A stretch of 64,000 nucleotides of DNA from Candidatus Zhuqueibacterota bacterium (GTDB lineage: Bacteria; Zhuqueibacterota; Zhuqueibacteria; Oceanimicrobiales; Oceanimicrobiaceae): contig JAJDAF010000039.1 in assembly GCA_029261995.1 (NCBI GenBank), positions 310,001 to 374,000 on the forward strand, given 5' to 3'. Each line of letters opens with the position of its first letter. Position 1 is the first letter of the stretch. The translations under genes and the position numbers were made by a program. Of this stretch, positions 9,315 through 18,806 are shown piece by piece. A model generated the notes under the pieces. It saw only the letters and a list, made by a program, of their open reading frames with translations. It was not told where the DNA came from and did no database searches.

Positions 9315-10274
9315 ATGAAAATACTACTCACAGGCTATTCCGGTTTTCTGGGAAAGTATCTCGCTGACGCACTGACGAAGGATGGCCACTCGCTGCGAGT
9401 CATTCTCAACCGCACGACGGTCGCCCGGCGAGAGCTGCACCAGCACACCGAAATCATCTGGGGCTCAATGGTCGATTCGGCTGTGGTGGAACGGGCCGTG
9501 CAAGATGTTGATGCGGTGGTGCACGCGGGCTGGAGTTTTCGTACGCTGCCCCGTCAGCACACAAGTCCCAATGTTCTGGGCACGGGACTGCTCGTCAGAG
9601 CAGCAGAAAAGGCAGGCGTCAGCGCCTTTGCCTTCATCAGCTCGGTTGCAGTTTACGGAGTGAACATGGTCACCGCCGAGCCGCTGTCTGAAACCTCACC
9701 ATCGACATTGAGTCCGGAGGCCCGCTACCCCGAAGAGAAAATCGCGGCAGAGAACGAACTGAATGCGCTGGTGCGCGGGAAAATGCGCCTCGCTATCTTT
9801 CGGCCCGGCCCGATTTTCGACGATTGCGGCGGATTGGCAAAAAAAATCGTCGGTCGCAAGCACCCGTTCGCCATCGGTCTCGGGAGCGGCAGAAACCGGA
9901 TGCCCAACATTCATGCCGCCGATGTGGCGCAAGCGGTAGTGCTGTGGTTGAAGAATGGCGGAGATCGAGAGCTTTTCAACGTCACGCCATCGCACGAGCG
10001 AACTCAAGCGGTCTGGGTTCAGAACTGGGGTAAACGAAATCGCCCCGGGCTGCGGCCGCTATTTGTACGGCCGAGCGTGGTGCGCCTGGCTGCCTTCGGT
10101 GCAGGCATGTTGAAGAAAGCCATGGGCAAGCCCGGTAAGCCCAATGTCGATTACGTTCTTGCATGCGCCACTCGCGACCTTTCTTACAGCAATGCCCATC
10201 TAAAACAAACGCTCGGGTGGACAGACAAGGAAACCGCCAAATGCAGCCAACCTGCCCCGGACGTGATTGCTTGA
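9315..10274 (+). CDS. NAD-dependent epimerase/dehydratase (extended SDR)
   Basis: Nucleotide-sugar epimerase or dehydratase-like protein, 319 aa. It has the extended-SDR nucleotide-binding site TGYSGFLGKYLA, DAVVHAGW in place of the NxAA strand, the catalytic Ser in FISSVAVYG, and the YxxxK pair in YPEEK. FRPGPIF and NIHAADVAQAVVLWL are typical of this family. The substrate cannot be assigned. Its stop overlaps the ATG of the following GT4 gene (TGATG), showing translational coupling. Confidence 0.85.
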   Translation: MKILLTGYSGFLGKYLADALTKDGHSLRVILNRTTVARRELHQHTEIIWGSMVDSAVVERAVQDVDAVVHAGWSFRTLPRQHTSPNVLGTGLLVRAAEKAGVSAFAFISSVAVYGVNMVTAEPLSETSPSTLSPEARYPEEKIAAENELNALVRGKMRLAIFRPGPIFDDCGGLAKKIVGRKHPFAIGLGSGRNRMPNIHAADVAQAVVLWLKNGGDRELFNVTPSHERTQAVWVQNWGKRNRPGLRPLFVRPSVVRLAAFGAGMLKKAMGKPGKPNVDYVLACATRDLSYSNAHLKQTLGWTDKETAKCSQPAPDVIA

Positions 10275-11551
10275 TGAACGGCACACCAGAATACGGCAAA
10301 ATGCAATTGCAGGGCCGCGTAGCGGTGGTCGTGTTTTCCTTCTACCCTGCCGACCCGAGGGTGAGGCGCGAGACGGAGGCTCTGGCTGGCGCGGGCCTGC
10401 GACCACACGTTGTATGCTTGCGTGGCGCATCGGAGACCAGACTTGAATGGCTCGGCGGCGTTTGTGTCCACCGAATGCCGGTGCGGCGCAGACGTGGCGG
10501 CAAACTGAGATACATCTGGGAATACGCTGCCTTTCTCACCCTGGCGCTATTGAACATTACCTGGCTCCACATAAAGCACCGCTTCGATCTGGTCCATGTG
10601 CACAACATGCCTGACGTGCTCATCCTCAGCGCGCTGGCGCCGAAACTTACCGGCGCGAAGCTGATTCTCGACCTGCACGACCCGATGCCCGAGGTTTTTA
10701 TGACCAAGTACGCTCTGCCGTGCGCAAGCAAAATCATTCGCTGCATGTGCTGGTTGGAAAGAAGAAGCATCGCCTTCGCAGACCTGGTGTTAACTCCCAA
10801 CCGAGCCTTCCGTGAACAGTTCGTCGCGAGAGGCTGTCCACGCAAAAAAATTCAAATCATCATGAATTCGCCGCAGGAGGATTTGTTTCAGGCGGCGGAT
10901 GACATCCGCGCGGCGCAATCGGCGGCAGACCAATTCGTCGTGATGTTTCACGGCACGCTGGTGGAACGACACGGTCTTGCGACCGCTCTTGAGGCGTTGG
11001 CCGGCGTTCAGCGGGAGATCTTAGGGCTGAGATTTGTTGTCTACGGAGACGGTGATTTCGTGCCGGCGTTCACCAAGAAAATTGACGAATTGGAACTGAA
11101 CGATCTGGTGGACTATCGCGGCCATGTGTCAATCGAAGAAATCGCCAGGATTATTCCGAAATGCGACTTGGGACTGATTCCAAACCAGCGCAGCCCGTTT
11201 ACCGAGATCAACTTCCCCACTAGAATATTCGAATATCTGTGCCTGGGCAAGCCCGTGATCGCACCACGGACCCACGGCATTAAAGACTATTTCCGGGACG
11301 ACGCGCTATATTTCTTTGAACCGGGGAACATCGAAAGTCTAGAAAACGCACTCTTGCGCGCTTTCCGCGATCGTGAGCAGCAGGACGACGTACTCCGGCG
11401 GGGCCTCGCAGTTTACCGCAAACACACATGGCAGAAGCAAAGCGTGAAACTCCTGCAACTCGTGGATGACTTGCTCGATGGCAAACGGCACACTGAAAGC
11501 GACGGAATGCTCAAGCAGACCGAGATCAAAACTTTGGTGGACGATTCATGA
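10274..11551 (+). CDS. GT4 family glycosyltransferase
   Basis: GT-B transferase of 425 aa. The N-terminal domain begins with VVVFSFYPADPRVRRE, a typical donor-independent opening of this family, and contains VHVHNMPDVL. The C-terminal domain has VMFHGTLVERHG, VYGDGDF and the E-x7-E region EINFPTRIFEYLCLGKPVI. The ATG at 10274 overlaps the upstream stop and was preferred to an in-frame ATG at 10163 that lies inside the epimerase gene. It likely adds one sugar of the repeat unit. The 3' end overlaps the acetyltransferase start by 4 bp. Confidence 0.88.
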   Translation: MNGTPEYGKMQLQGRVAVVVFSFYPADPRVRRETEALAGAGLRPHVVCLRGASETRLEWLGGVCVHRMPVRRRRGGKLRYIWEYAAFLTLALLNITWLHIKHRFDLVHVHNMPDVLILSALAPKLTGAKLILDLHDPMPEVFMTKYALPCASKIIRCMCWLERRSIAFADLVLTPNRAFREQFVARGCPRKKIQIIMNSPQEDLFQAADDIRAAQSAADQFVVMFHGTLVERHGLATALEALAGVQREILGLRFVVYGDGDFVPAFTKKIDELELNDLVDYRGHVSIEEIARIIPKCDLGLIPNQRSPFTEINFPTRIFEYLCLGKPVIAPRTHGIKDYFRDDALYFFEPGNIESLENALLRAFRDREQQDDVLRRGLAVYRKHTWQKQSVKLLQLVDDLLDGKRHTESDGMLKQTEIKTLVDDS

Positions 11552-12042
11552 ACGAAAAGCGCCTGAACAAAATTGCCGCCGACGTCAAACTGGGAGAGAA
11601 CGTTAGAATCTTCGACTTTGTCAACCTCTATGGTTGCGAGATTGATGACAACTCCAAGGTCGGTACTTTTGTAGAGATTCAGAAAGGGGTCCGCATTGGA
11701 AAGAACTGCAAGATTTCCAGCCACACCTTCATTTGCGAGGGAGTGACGCTTGAGGACGATGTGTTCGTGGGCCACAATGTCACCTTCATCAACGACATGT
11801 TTCCGCGAGCGACCGATTCGCATGGCGCCCTGAAAACTGAGGCTGATTGGACCTGCATTCCCACGCTAGTCCAAAAAGGCGCGTCGATTGGTTCCAGCGC
11901 AACCGTTCTTTGCGGCGTGACGATTGGCGAAAACGCCATCATTGGCGCCGGCTCCGTCGTGACCAAAGACGTGCCGGCAAACACCGTCGTTGCGGGAAAT
12001 CCCGCCAGACGGTTGAGGGAAATCGAACCAACAGGTCGCTGA
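11548..12042 (+). CDS. Hexapeptide-repeat N-acetyltransferase (WbpD/WlbB-like)
   Basis: Left-handed beta-helix acyltransferase, 164 aa. Hexapeptide turns run almost throughout (IAADVKLGENVRIFDFVNL, VGTFVEIQKGVRIGKNCKI, IGSSATVLCGVTIGENAII), interrupted by the loop FINDMFPRATDSHG that carries the catalytic-type His of the WxcM/WlbB group. It ends with the common NPARRLR. These enzymes acetylate the amino group of a UDP-amino sugar such as UDP-2-acetamido-3-amino-uronate, giving a diacetamido sugar for the glycan. The start overlaps the GT4 gene by 4 bp and the next gene begins 1 bp after its stop. Confidence 0.87.
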   Translation: MNEKRLNKIAADVKLGENVRIFDFVNLYGCEIDDNSKVGTFVEIQKGVRIGKNCKISSHTFICEGVTLEDDVFVGHNVTFINDMFPRATDSHGALKTEADWTCIPTLVQKGASIGSSATVLCGVTIGENAIIGAGSVVTKDVPANTVVAGNPARRLREIEPTGR

Positions 12043-12043
12043 A

Positions 12044-13810
12044 ATGCCGCAGACTGAACTCATGCAGCCGCTCCTGGGGCGAGAACCAATCTGTCTGTAC
12101 TCGCGCAACCTGGCAGACCGGACCCGGAGTGCATCTCTGCACCTCAATGATGTCATTTGCGCAGCCTCTGCCCCGGAAACTACGCTCGGACTGCAAGTCT
12201 GCTTTTCGGGCGTGCTTTACAATTTGGACCATTTGCGGGTCCTGTATGATCTGGACTCGGCTACGCCGGAGCAGGCTATCGCTGCACTTTACCGGAGATT
12301 GGGCACACGCATCACAACCGTTCTGGATGGCGCTTATGCCATCGTCATTCTTGACAACAACCGCGTGACCCTGTTTCGTGACCGCGAAGGACTTGAAAGT
12401 CTCTATACCTACCGCCGGGGTGACAACTTTATCATCGCCAACTCCATTGGCCAAATCCGGCAGCTCGTGCGGCTGGAAGTCAATCACGCGGCCCTCCCAC
12501 GTTATTTCGTTCTTGACCAACTCAACGACGAGCAGACCTTCTTCAAGGATGTCTATCAGGTTTCTGTTCTTAAATTCATGACCGTTGATCTGCGGTCAAA
12601 CACCTGGTCAGCAGCAGACTACGATGACCTGCCCTACTCACCGATCGCAATCCAGAAACTCGATGACGCGGAGATCATTGAGGGGCTTGAGACCCGTCTT
12701 TCCGACCGTATTAAATCGTTAACGCGGGCGTTTCCCGGCTGCCAGGTCCTCAACACCCAAAGTGGCGGCACCGATTCGGCTCTGACACAATGCCTGCTGC
12801 GGCAGACCGGTCACAACCGTTCGATTTGTGCCAATTTTTCTGACTTCGGCATGGACGCGCGCTACTCGCAGGATGTAGCACGGCATCTCGATTCAGACCA
12901 CCGCATCGTTGATATCGACGTGGGTTGTTTCTTCGAAAATATCAAAGCCGCTATCAAGATCTTTGAGATGCCGCTGATTTTCGAGGGGGAATCCATGTTC
13001 AATCATCTCTACGGCAAGCTCGGAAACGGAAGCTCTCGCGGCGGTCCGCCGGTCATCTGTTTCGACTCCAACGGCGCCGATGCCATTCTCGGTCACGGCC
13101 GCCTGTTGATGGCTCTCAGCCAATTTCAGGAAGCGCCTGGACTCGCGGACTTTGTCACTGGATTGGCGAGTCAATTCTCCCGCAAGGGACTCGCGGCCAT
13201 GATGCATGACATCGCCCGGGGTGCTCGCAGCGGTGAAATGACGCCCGAGTTCTACTTTGCTGTGTTCAATCTCAAGAAGCGGGTCAGCCTGGTACAACAA
13301 GCGTTTGGGTTGGATGATGTTGCGTCCATCGTGGAATTCGAACTGGCTGAGCAGGCAAAATACCCGGTCGATCTACTGGAACGCGTGTATCGGTTGCAGG
13401 TATTTCAATATGAAGTCAAACGCATCAACAACATCACTTACAACCTTGCGAAGCGGCACAATGTGGTCACGCTCCATCCATTCAGAGACCGGGCGCTAAC
13501 GGAGTTCTTCCTGAATATCCAGACCAGGCGCAAGATCAAGCGAGGCGTTCAAAAGTATTACGGCAAGAAACTGCTGGAGAAATATCTGCCACGCGACATG
13601 ATCTATCGCAAGAAGATTAACAAAGGAATTCCTTACATCAGACTGTTTCGAGAGGACAAGCAGTTTTCCGAACTCATCGAGGAACTCAAAGCATCGCCGC
13701 CTAGCTACTTTGAGTTCGATCTTGAGCAGATATTCGGCCGGGCTGAGCTGGCGCCGTTTGCCATGAAGTTGATCAATTTACATCTTTGGCATGATCTGTT
13801 CTTGCGTTGA
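12044..13810 (+). CDS. AsnB-like amidotransferase lacking the glutaminase cysteine
   Basis: Asparagine-synthetase-like protein, 588 aa. The N-terminal 190 residues keep the class II glutaminase fold (FSGVLYNLDHLR, LDGAYAIVILDN, LFRDREGLESLY, IIANSIGQI), but the protein starts MPQTE with no Cys at position 2, the obligatory nucleophile. The synthetase half has an intact PP-loop, QSGGTDSALTQCLL, for ATP-dependent adenylation, and a conserved C-terminal helical part. It may amidate a uronic acid of the glycan using ammonia, or form another amide or lactam, as beta-lactam synthetase does after losing the same Cys. The sequence upstream of the ATG is taken by the neighbouring gene, so a missed MC start is unlikely. 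Confidence 0.83.
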   Translation: MPQTELMQPLLGREPICLYSRNLADRTRSASLHLNDVICAASAPETTLGLQVCFSGVLYNLDHLRVLYDLDSATPEQAIAALYRRLGTRITTVLDGAYAIVILDNNRVTLFRDREGLESLYTYRRGDNFIIANSIGQIRQLVRLEVNHAALPRYFVLDQLNDEQTFFKDVYQVSVLKFMTVDLRSNTWSAADYDDLPYSPIAIQKLDDAEIIEGLETRLSDRIKSLTRAFPGCQVLNTQSGGTDSALTQCLLRQTGHNRSICANFSDFGMDARYSQDVARHLDSDHRIVDIDVGCFFENIKAAIKIFEMPLIFEGESMFNHLYGKLGNGSSRGGPPVICFDSNGADAILGHGRLLMALSQFQEAPGLADFVTGLASQFSRKGLAAMMHDIARGARSGEMTPEFYFAVFNLKKRVSLVQQAFGLDDVASIVEFELAEQAKYPVDLLERVYRLQVFQYEVKRINNITYNLAKRHNVVTLHPFRDRALTEFFLNIQTRRKIKRGVQKYYGKKLLEKYLPRDMIYRKKINKGIPYIRLFREDKQFSELIEELKASPPSYFEFDLEQIFGRAELAPFAMKLINLHLWHDLFLR

Positions 13811-13818
13811 CCCAACTC

Positions 13819-15483
13819 CTAGTCGCCAAGTCGCACGCGCACATTGCGCGGAGCGGCAGGCGGCGGATTGCCCGTACCACCACCGCCAGACTCGTAAGCG
13901 CCAATGTCCACGCCGTCACCCTGAGGCACCGGGCCACCGGTGATGTCCACATTCAAACCAAGGTTCTCGCCCGCATCGATACAGGGGGAATTGCTCGACA
14001 GACGGATATCAGAAACGGTTGTCGGTGCGTTGGCAGACAACCGTGGATCAGAGGTCAGGGAGTGACTATCGCCGCCATAGATTCGCTGCCAGTCCGTCAG
14101 CGCCACGTCATCCGTCTCGCCCGGACCGTTGCGGAAGAGAACCTCACCCTTGGTGGTGTAGTAGCTGTTGGTGTCGAATTGGTTATTGTGGTCATCAGGC
14201 AGATTCTTGTCATCTGCAATCAGCAACTGGCGGTAAACCTGATAAAACAGATTGTTCTTGACCACATTGTCGCGCGGTTGAGTCGTTTTGACGTTCTTGA
14301 TATTGAAAATCGAGACCCCGATAACGCAGTCAAAGACAGTGTTGTTGTAGATGCGGTTGTTTCGGCCGACGTTCTGGTTGTCCACAAAACCGCTGGTGAC
14401 CGGCAGAATGATGACGCCGGCGTAGCAATTCCGGACGAAGTTGTATGACACCAGCGCGTCGTTGTAAGTCTCAATACCTTCTTCATCGCAATCGTGCACA
14501 AAATTGCGCGTTATGGTGTTTTGATTCACAGACCGAATTCCCTGATGCCGGACATTATGCACATGGTTGCCATCGATGACATTGTCCACCGAATGCACCT
14601 TGATGGTCACACCGACGACAGCGTTGTACATCTCGCAATTGCGGACCGTGTTGTTGCGCGCCACGTAGCTGTGGCCGGCGCCCGCGGTGCCGATGTAGAC
14701 GCAGGCGCCCTCCTTGTTGTCGCCAATGTCATGAATTACCGTGTTCTCCACCAGCGCGCCGGAGGTGTTGTGATTCAAACCAATCCCGACGGGACTGCCA
14801 GGTCCGGACTTCTTGATGAACTCAATAATGCAGTTGCGGACCGTGAGCCGCTGAGAATTGATGGCGAGGATACCCATGTCGCCGCAGTTCAAAATATGGA
14901 CATCCTCCACCGTAAAATCGCGCGTATCCTCGGCCTGAATCGCGTCGTTTACAACGCTAATCTCATAGGTCTTGCTGTTGGTTTTGACGCTGCTGCCGTC
15001 GCTGGCTTGAACGGTCACGGCGGTATTTGAGTAGTAGAAGCTACCCGGCGTATCGCCGACAGAGGATTTGCTGTTCACACGCTGCAACGGGACACCATCC
15101 TCGAAAACCAACGAAACGCCGCGGCTTTCTTTCAGCTTGAAGGAATGGGGTATGTCAGGCACTTTGATAAAGGCCGCCTTCTGGACTTCAACCATACCGT
15201 TGATTTTTGGCAAGTCCCCGCTGCCGTAGGCGCCAACCCGCATGCCGTCGCGGGCCACGAGTTGTTCGCCGCGCCACTCCTCACCACGCTTCAAAAGAAC
15301 AACATCGCCATTGCCGAGATTGCTGTCGTTAACCTTGGTGAGAGACTGCCAGGGCGAGCTCTCGGAGACTCCGCTGTTGCCATCGTCGCCGCTGGAGGCA
15401 TCCACGTAGTATGTCCCGGGCATCCCGATGGTTGCGGCTAGAAGAATAATCAAGATCGGACCGAAGACTCGATGCAGTGCCAT
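13819..15483 (-). CDS. Exported right-handed parallel beta-helix protein
   Basis: Secreted or periplasmic protein, 554 aa, with a Sec signal (MALHRVFGPILIILLAATIG). YYVDASSGDDGNSG and SPWQSLTKVN are the usual N-terminal cap of pectate-lyase-like beta-helices, followed by many helix turns with Asn-rich ladders (RNNTVRNCEMYN, VIDGNHVHNV, NTITRNFVHDC, NNRIYNNTVFDC). The conserved end DIGAYE is followed by a short GGGGTGNPPPAAP linker and RNVRVRLGD, then a stop, as if a downstream fibronectin-III or sorting domain had been lost. Polysaccharide binding or cleavage is likely given its position against the glycan locus, but no catalytic site can be assigned. A GGAG ribosome site lies 7 nt before the ATG. 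Confidence 0.85.
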   Translation of the reverse strand: MALHRVFGPILIILLAATIGMPGTYYVDASSGDDGNSGVSESSPWQSLTKVNDSNLGNGDVVLLKRGEEWRGEQLVARDGMRVGAYGSGDLPKINGMVEVQKAAFIKVPDIPHSFKLKESRGVSLVFEDGVPLQRVNSKSSVGDTPGSFYYSNTAVTVQASDGSSVKTNSKTYEISVVNDAIQAEDTRDFTVEDVHILNCGDMGILAINSQRLTVRNCIIEFIKKSGPGSPVGIGLNHNTSGALVENTVIHDIGDNKEGACVYIGTAGAGHSYVARNNTVRNCEMYNAVVGVTIKVHSVDNVIDGNHVHNVRHQGIRSVNQNTITRNFVHDCDEEGIETYNDALVSYNFVRNCYAGVIILPVTSGFVDNQNVGRNNRIYNNTVFDCVIGVSIFNIKNVKTTQPRDNVVKNNLFYQVYRQLLIADDKNLPDDHNNQFDTNSYYTTKGEVLFRNGPGETDDVALTDWQRIYGGDSHSLTSDPRLSANAPTTVSDIRLSSNSPCIDAGENLGLNVDITGGPVPQGDGVDIGAYESGGGGTGNPPPAAPRNVRVRLGD

Positions 15484-15735
15484 AGTGTACTCCAGTTTGG
15501 CGCTGTGCTTTTGGTTTTGCTGGTTGAAGAAACTGAGCCAAGAATAAGTTTATCAACTATTTCGGATATGTTCTGGACGTGAACGACTTTTTGAACGAAA
15601 TATCACATTCAGTCCTACCCAAAATTACCATGGTCACCAACAAAAACAATGCCAAGCGGTGCAGGCAACTCAAAGACCGGTCATAGCAGCGCGGAAATCG
15701 GGCGATGTTTTCAAATGGGTAATTCGAGGATGTAA

Positions 15736-18471
15736 TCAGTGTGCTTCAAGCCAATTGTCAGCAACGCCGATTTCGGCTCTGATTGGAACATCAAGTGGCA
15801 TGGCGTTCTCCATCTCCACCTTCACCAGTGCTCTGACTTCTGAAATCTCAGACCTTGGGACCTCGAAAACCAGTTCATCATGTACCTGCATGATCATGCG
15901 GGCGCCGAATCCACCTTCACTTAGCTTGCGCCAAATATTGATCATAGCGACTTTCAGCAATTCCGCGGCCGTGCCCTGGATTGGAGTGTTGACGGCAGTG
16001 CGTTTTGCAAATTCATGGATGTTGCGGTTCTTGCTATTGATTTCCGGCAAATAACGCCGCCGATTGAGCAAGGTCGTGACATAGCCGTGCTGCTCAACCT
16101 GCCGGTGCATGCGCAGGATAAATTCCTGCACTTGTCCGTACTGGGCGAAGTAATTGAAGATAAAATCCCGCGCCTCGTCATTTGAAATGTTCAGTCGCGA
16201 GGCCAGCCCATAAACTCCCATGCCGTACATGATACCGAAGTTGATCTCCTTGGCACGCCGGCGGTGCTCTGCTGTCAGATCTTGTGGCTCAACCGCGAAA
16301 ACCAGCGAGGCCGTTTTCGTATGAATATCCTCCTCGTTGCGAAAGGCTTCCAGGAGGGTCGGGTCCTTCGACAGATGCGCCATGACGCGCAGCTCGATCT
16401 GAGAATAGTCGGCATCCAGAATTACGTGGTCCGCTGCGCGCGGCACGAACGCCCGCCGGATTTCACGCCCCAGCACGGTGCGAATCGGAATGTTCTGCAG
16501 GTTGGGATCGCTGGACGACAGGCGCCCGGTGGCGGCCACAGTTTGGTTGTAAGACGTGTGCAGACGCCCGGTTTCCGGGTTTACCAGACTCGGCAACGCA
16601 TCAACATAGGTCGATTTTAGCTTCGTCAATTCGCGGTACTCGAGCAAAGTTTTCGGCATTTCGTGGACCTCCGCCAGGGCCTCGAGCACTTTGGCATCCG
16701 TCGAGTAACCGGTCTTGGTGCGTTTCTTCTTCGGCAGTTTGAGTTTTTCAAACAAAATCTGGCCAAGCTGCTGGGTGGAATTAATATTGAACTCCTCCCC
16801 TGCCAGCTCATAAATCTGAGCCACAAGACCCTCGAGCTTGCCGGCCATCTCCTTTGACATATTCGCAAGAAATTCCAAATCCAACGAAACGCCGTCACGT
16901 TCTACATCGCGCAGAACCTCGACCAGGGGGCGCTCAACATCGCGATACAAATCCATGAGATTGCCGTTTCTAAGCTGCGGCTCGAACACATCCATGAGCT
17001 TGCGAACGACATCGACGTTCTCGCAGCAGTATTGCGCGGCCTTGTCGATCGCAAGCTCCGCGAAAGTCAACTGCTTGCGGCCCTTTCCCAGCAAGTCGGT
17101 TGGTTTCATCTTCACGATATTCAGGTGTTCGAGCGCAAGTGCTTCGAGCGTCTGCGCACGCTGCGCGGGATTGATAAGATAAGACGCCACCATCGTGTCG
17201 AAATCGAGCCCCTGCAAACCGATGCCGTGACGCGCCAGAACGATCATGTCAGACTTGAGATTGTGGCCGCTTTTCAGTATGCCGCCATCTTCAAAAAGCG
17301 GCTTGAGAAACTGGTTGAGAGAAACGGTCCCGAACAGGTCGCCGGCGGAAGGCAAAAACATCTCGCGCACGACGGCGGTGATACCGTCTCCTCCAGCTCG
17401 GCGTTCGACCTTGACGGGAACGTAAAAGGCTTCTCCGGGCCGAATCGCAAACGCAAGACCGATGATTTCAGCGCGCATGGGTTGCGGGTCGGTGGTTTCA
17501 ACACTGAGGGCAAATCGGCCGGCCTTTCTCAAGTCTCTGACCATGGCCTCGAGTTTTTCGGCGGAGTCGGCAATCTGATAGTTCGCGCTCGGTGAGGTCG
17601 GCTCCGCTCTAAAGCGATCGACCAGCGTGTGAAACTCGAATTCCTGCAAGAGTGGAATGAGTTCATCGCGATTCACATCGACACACCGGAAAGATTCCAG
17701 ATCGATGTCTAACTCAACCTCCAGATCGATAGTCACGAGTTGCTTGGAGAGCAAGGCGTCGTCACGATAGGTCTGCAGATTTTCGCGGACGTTCGCCCGG
17801 CTGACTTTGTCCGCATTCTGCAGTACTTCTTCGAGGCTGCCGAACTCATTGAGCAGCTTGACCGCGGTCTTCTGGCCAACACCCTTGACTCCGGGAACAT
17901 TGTCCGAAGTGTCGCCCATCAGCCCAAGATAGTCGATGATTTTCGACGGCGGCAGACCCACTTTTTCCAGAACGCCGGCCTCGTCCAGGATTTCAACCGC
18001 CTCGCCAGCGCGCTTCGGATTGTACAGTCTGATGTGCTTGTCCACGAGCTGCATAAAATCCTTGTCGCCGCTCACCAAATACGATTCAAAGCCCTGATTT
18101 TGCGCCCTTTTGGCCAGCGTGCCGATGACATCGTCCGCTTCGAAGCCTGGCTTCTCTACTACCGGAATATTCAGCGCCTTCAGCGCCGAGTGGATCAGGG
18201 GGACCTGATCGCGCATATCGTCCGGCATTTTCTGACGGGTGGCCTTATACGCGGAATACTGCTGATGTCGAAACGTGGGCCCCTTCGGGTCGAAGACCAC
18301 AGCCAGGTGGTCCGGGTGTTCGTTGTCATAAATCATGAACAGGAAGCGCAGAAAGCCGAACACGGCACTCGTGTTCTGGCCCTTCGAGTTGATGAGTGGA
18401 TTATTGATAAACGCAAAATAGGAGCGGTAGGCAATTGCAGAACCGTCTACCAGAAAAAGGGTCTTGGCCAT
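15736..18471 (-). CDS. polA: DNA polymerase I
   Basis: Repair and lagging-strand polymerase, 911 aa, with three domains. Residues 1-290 are the 5'-3' exonuclease (FLVDGSAIAYRSYFAF, GFEADDVIGTLA, LMGDTSDNVPG). Residues about 320-500 are the 3'-5' exonuclease fold, and the rest is the polymerase (LDADYSQIELRVMAHLS, RRAKEINFGIMYGM, MQVHDELVFEV). The polymerase and flap-nuclease sites look intact. In the proofreading domain the first metal ligand reads ALSVET instead of FDTET (Asp to Ser), and the Y-x3-D motif reads YCCEN (Asp to Asn), so editing is probably lost. The ATG at 18471 has an AAGGA site and lies just below a strong promoter; the longer in-frame start at 18582 lies upstream of that promoter. 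Confidence 0.96.
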   Translation of the reverse strand: MAKTLFLVDGSAIAYRSYFAFINNPLINSKGQNTSAVFGFLRFLFMIYDNEHPDHLAVVFDPKGPTFRHQQYSAYKATRQKMPDDMRDQVPLIHSALKALNIPVVEKPGFEADDVIGTLAKRAQNQGFESYLVSGDKDFMQLVDKHIRLYNPKRAGEAVEILDEAGVLEKVGLPPSKIIDYLGLMGDTSDNVPGVKGVGQKTAVKLLNEFGSLEEVLQNADKVSRANVRENLQTYRDDALLSKQLVTIDLEVELDIDLESFRCVDVNRDELIPLLQEFEFHTLVDRFRAEPTSPSANYQIADSAEKLEAMVRDLRKAGRFALSVETTDPQPMRAEIIGLAFAIRPGEAFYVPVKVERRAGGDGITAVVREMFLPSAGDLFGTVSLNQFLKPLFEDGGILKSGHNLKSDMIVLARHGIGLQGLDFDTMVASYLINPAQRAQTLEALALEHLNIVKMKPTDLLGKGRKQLTFAELAIDKAAQYCCENVDVVRKLMDVFEPQLRNGNLMDLYRDVERPLVEVLRDVERDGVSLDLEFLANMSKEMAGKLEGLVAQIYELAGEEFNINSTQQLGQILFEKLKLPKKKRTKTGYSTDAKVLEALAEVHEMPKTLLEYRELTKLKSTYVDALPSLVNPETGRLHTSYNQTVAATGRLSSSDPNLQNIPIRTVLGREIRRAFVPRAADHVILDADYSQIELRVMAHLSKDPTLLEAFRNEEDIHTKTASLVFAVEPQDLTAEHRRRAKEINFGIMYGMGVYGLASRLNISNDEARDFIFNYFAQYGQVQEFILRMHRQVEQHGYVTTLLNRRRYLPEINSKNRNIHEFAKRTAVNTPIQGTAAELLKVAMINIWRKLSEGGFGARMIMQVHDELVFEVPRSEISEVRALVKVEMENAMPLDVPIRAEIGVADNWLEAH

Positions 18472-18806
18472 TCGAATTATCCTTGCAGTTGACGAGTAAG
18501 CGGCATCGGGAAATATAGACCAACCACAAGCTCTTGTCAAGATAAAACGCCGCACTGCGCACTGGCCCGGCCTCTTCAGCACGCAGTCTCTTTCTCCCGT
18601 CTCAGCGTTTTCTTGCTGTCATCTTTTTGATTTGGTTATTTTGTAGATAATTGTTATCGTTACCGGTCATCAATTCGGCAAGGCCGGGCCCCAAAGCTGA
18701 GGACCGGGCCGCAGCAGCAAACCGTCGAGCCGCACGAGCTTCTGAGTAAACGAGGCGCCTGCAGCTTGCTCTTTTTCACCGCCAAGTCAAAAGGGAAGGA
18801 ACTTTC
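18472..18806. other. Divergent intergenic region between polA and DUF3467 gene
   Basis: About 335 bp without a gene. The left part holds the polA promoter on the minus strand. The right part is a GC-rich leader to the plus-strand gene, with only weak TTGATT/TAATTG-like elements near 18627-18655 and a strong AAGGGAAGGAA ribosome site just before 18807. No convincing structured RNA was seen. Confidence 0.6.
18512..18540 (-). promoter_or_regulatory. Sigma-70-type promoter of polA
   Basis: Reading the minus strand: TTGACA (18540-18535), a 17-nt spacer, then TATATT (18517-18512). The predicted transcript starts about 35 nt upstream of the chosen ATG. It excludes the longer upstream start for polA. 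Confidence 0.75.

Noticed and set aside
13807-14448. 213-codon plus-strand frame with Val/Ile-rich translation
   Set aside because: Mirror of the repeated beta-helix turns on the minus strand; composition is an echo of Asn/Val codons, not a real protein.
17740-18492. 250-codon plus-strand frame
   Set aside because: Antisense to the 5' nuclease domain of polA and running across the polA promoter; no family features.
18472-18582. Longer N-terminus for DNA polymerase I
   Set aside because: The extra 37 residues do not match the family and the start is upstream of the TTGACA/TATATT promoter.
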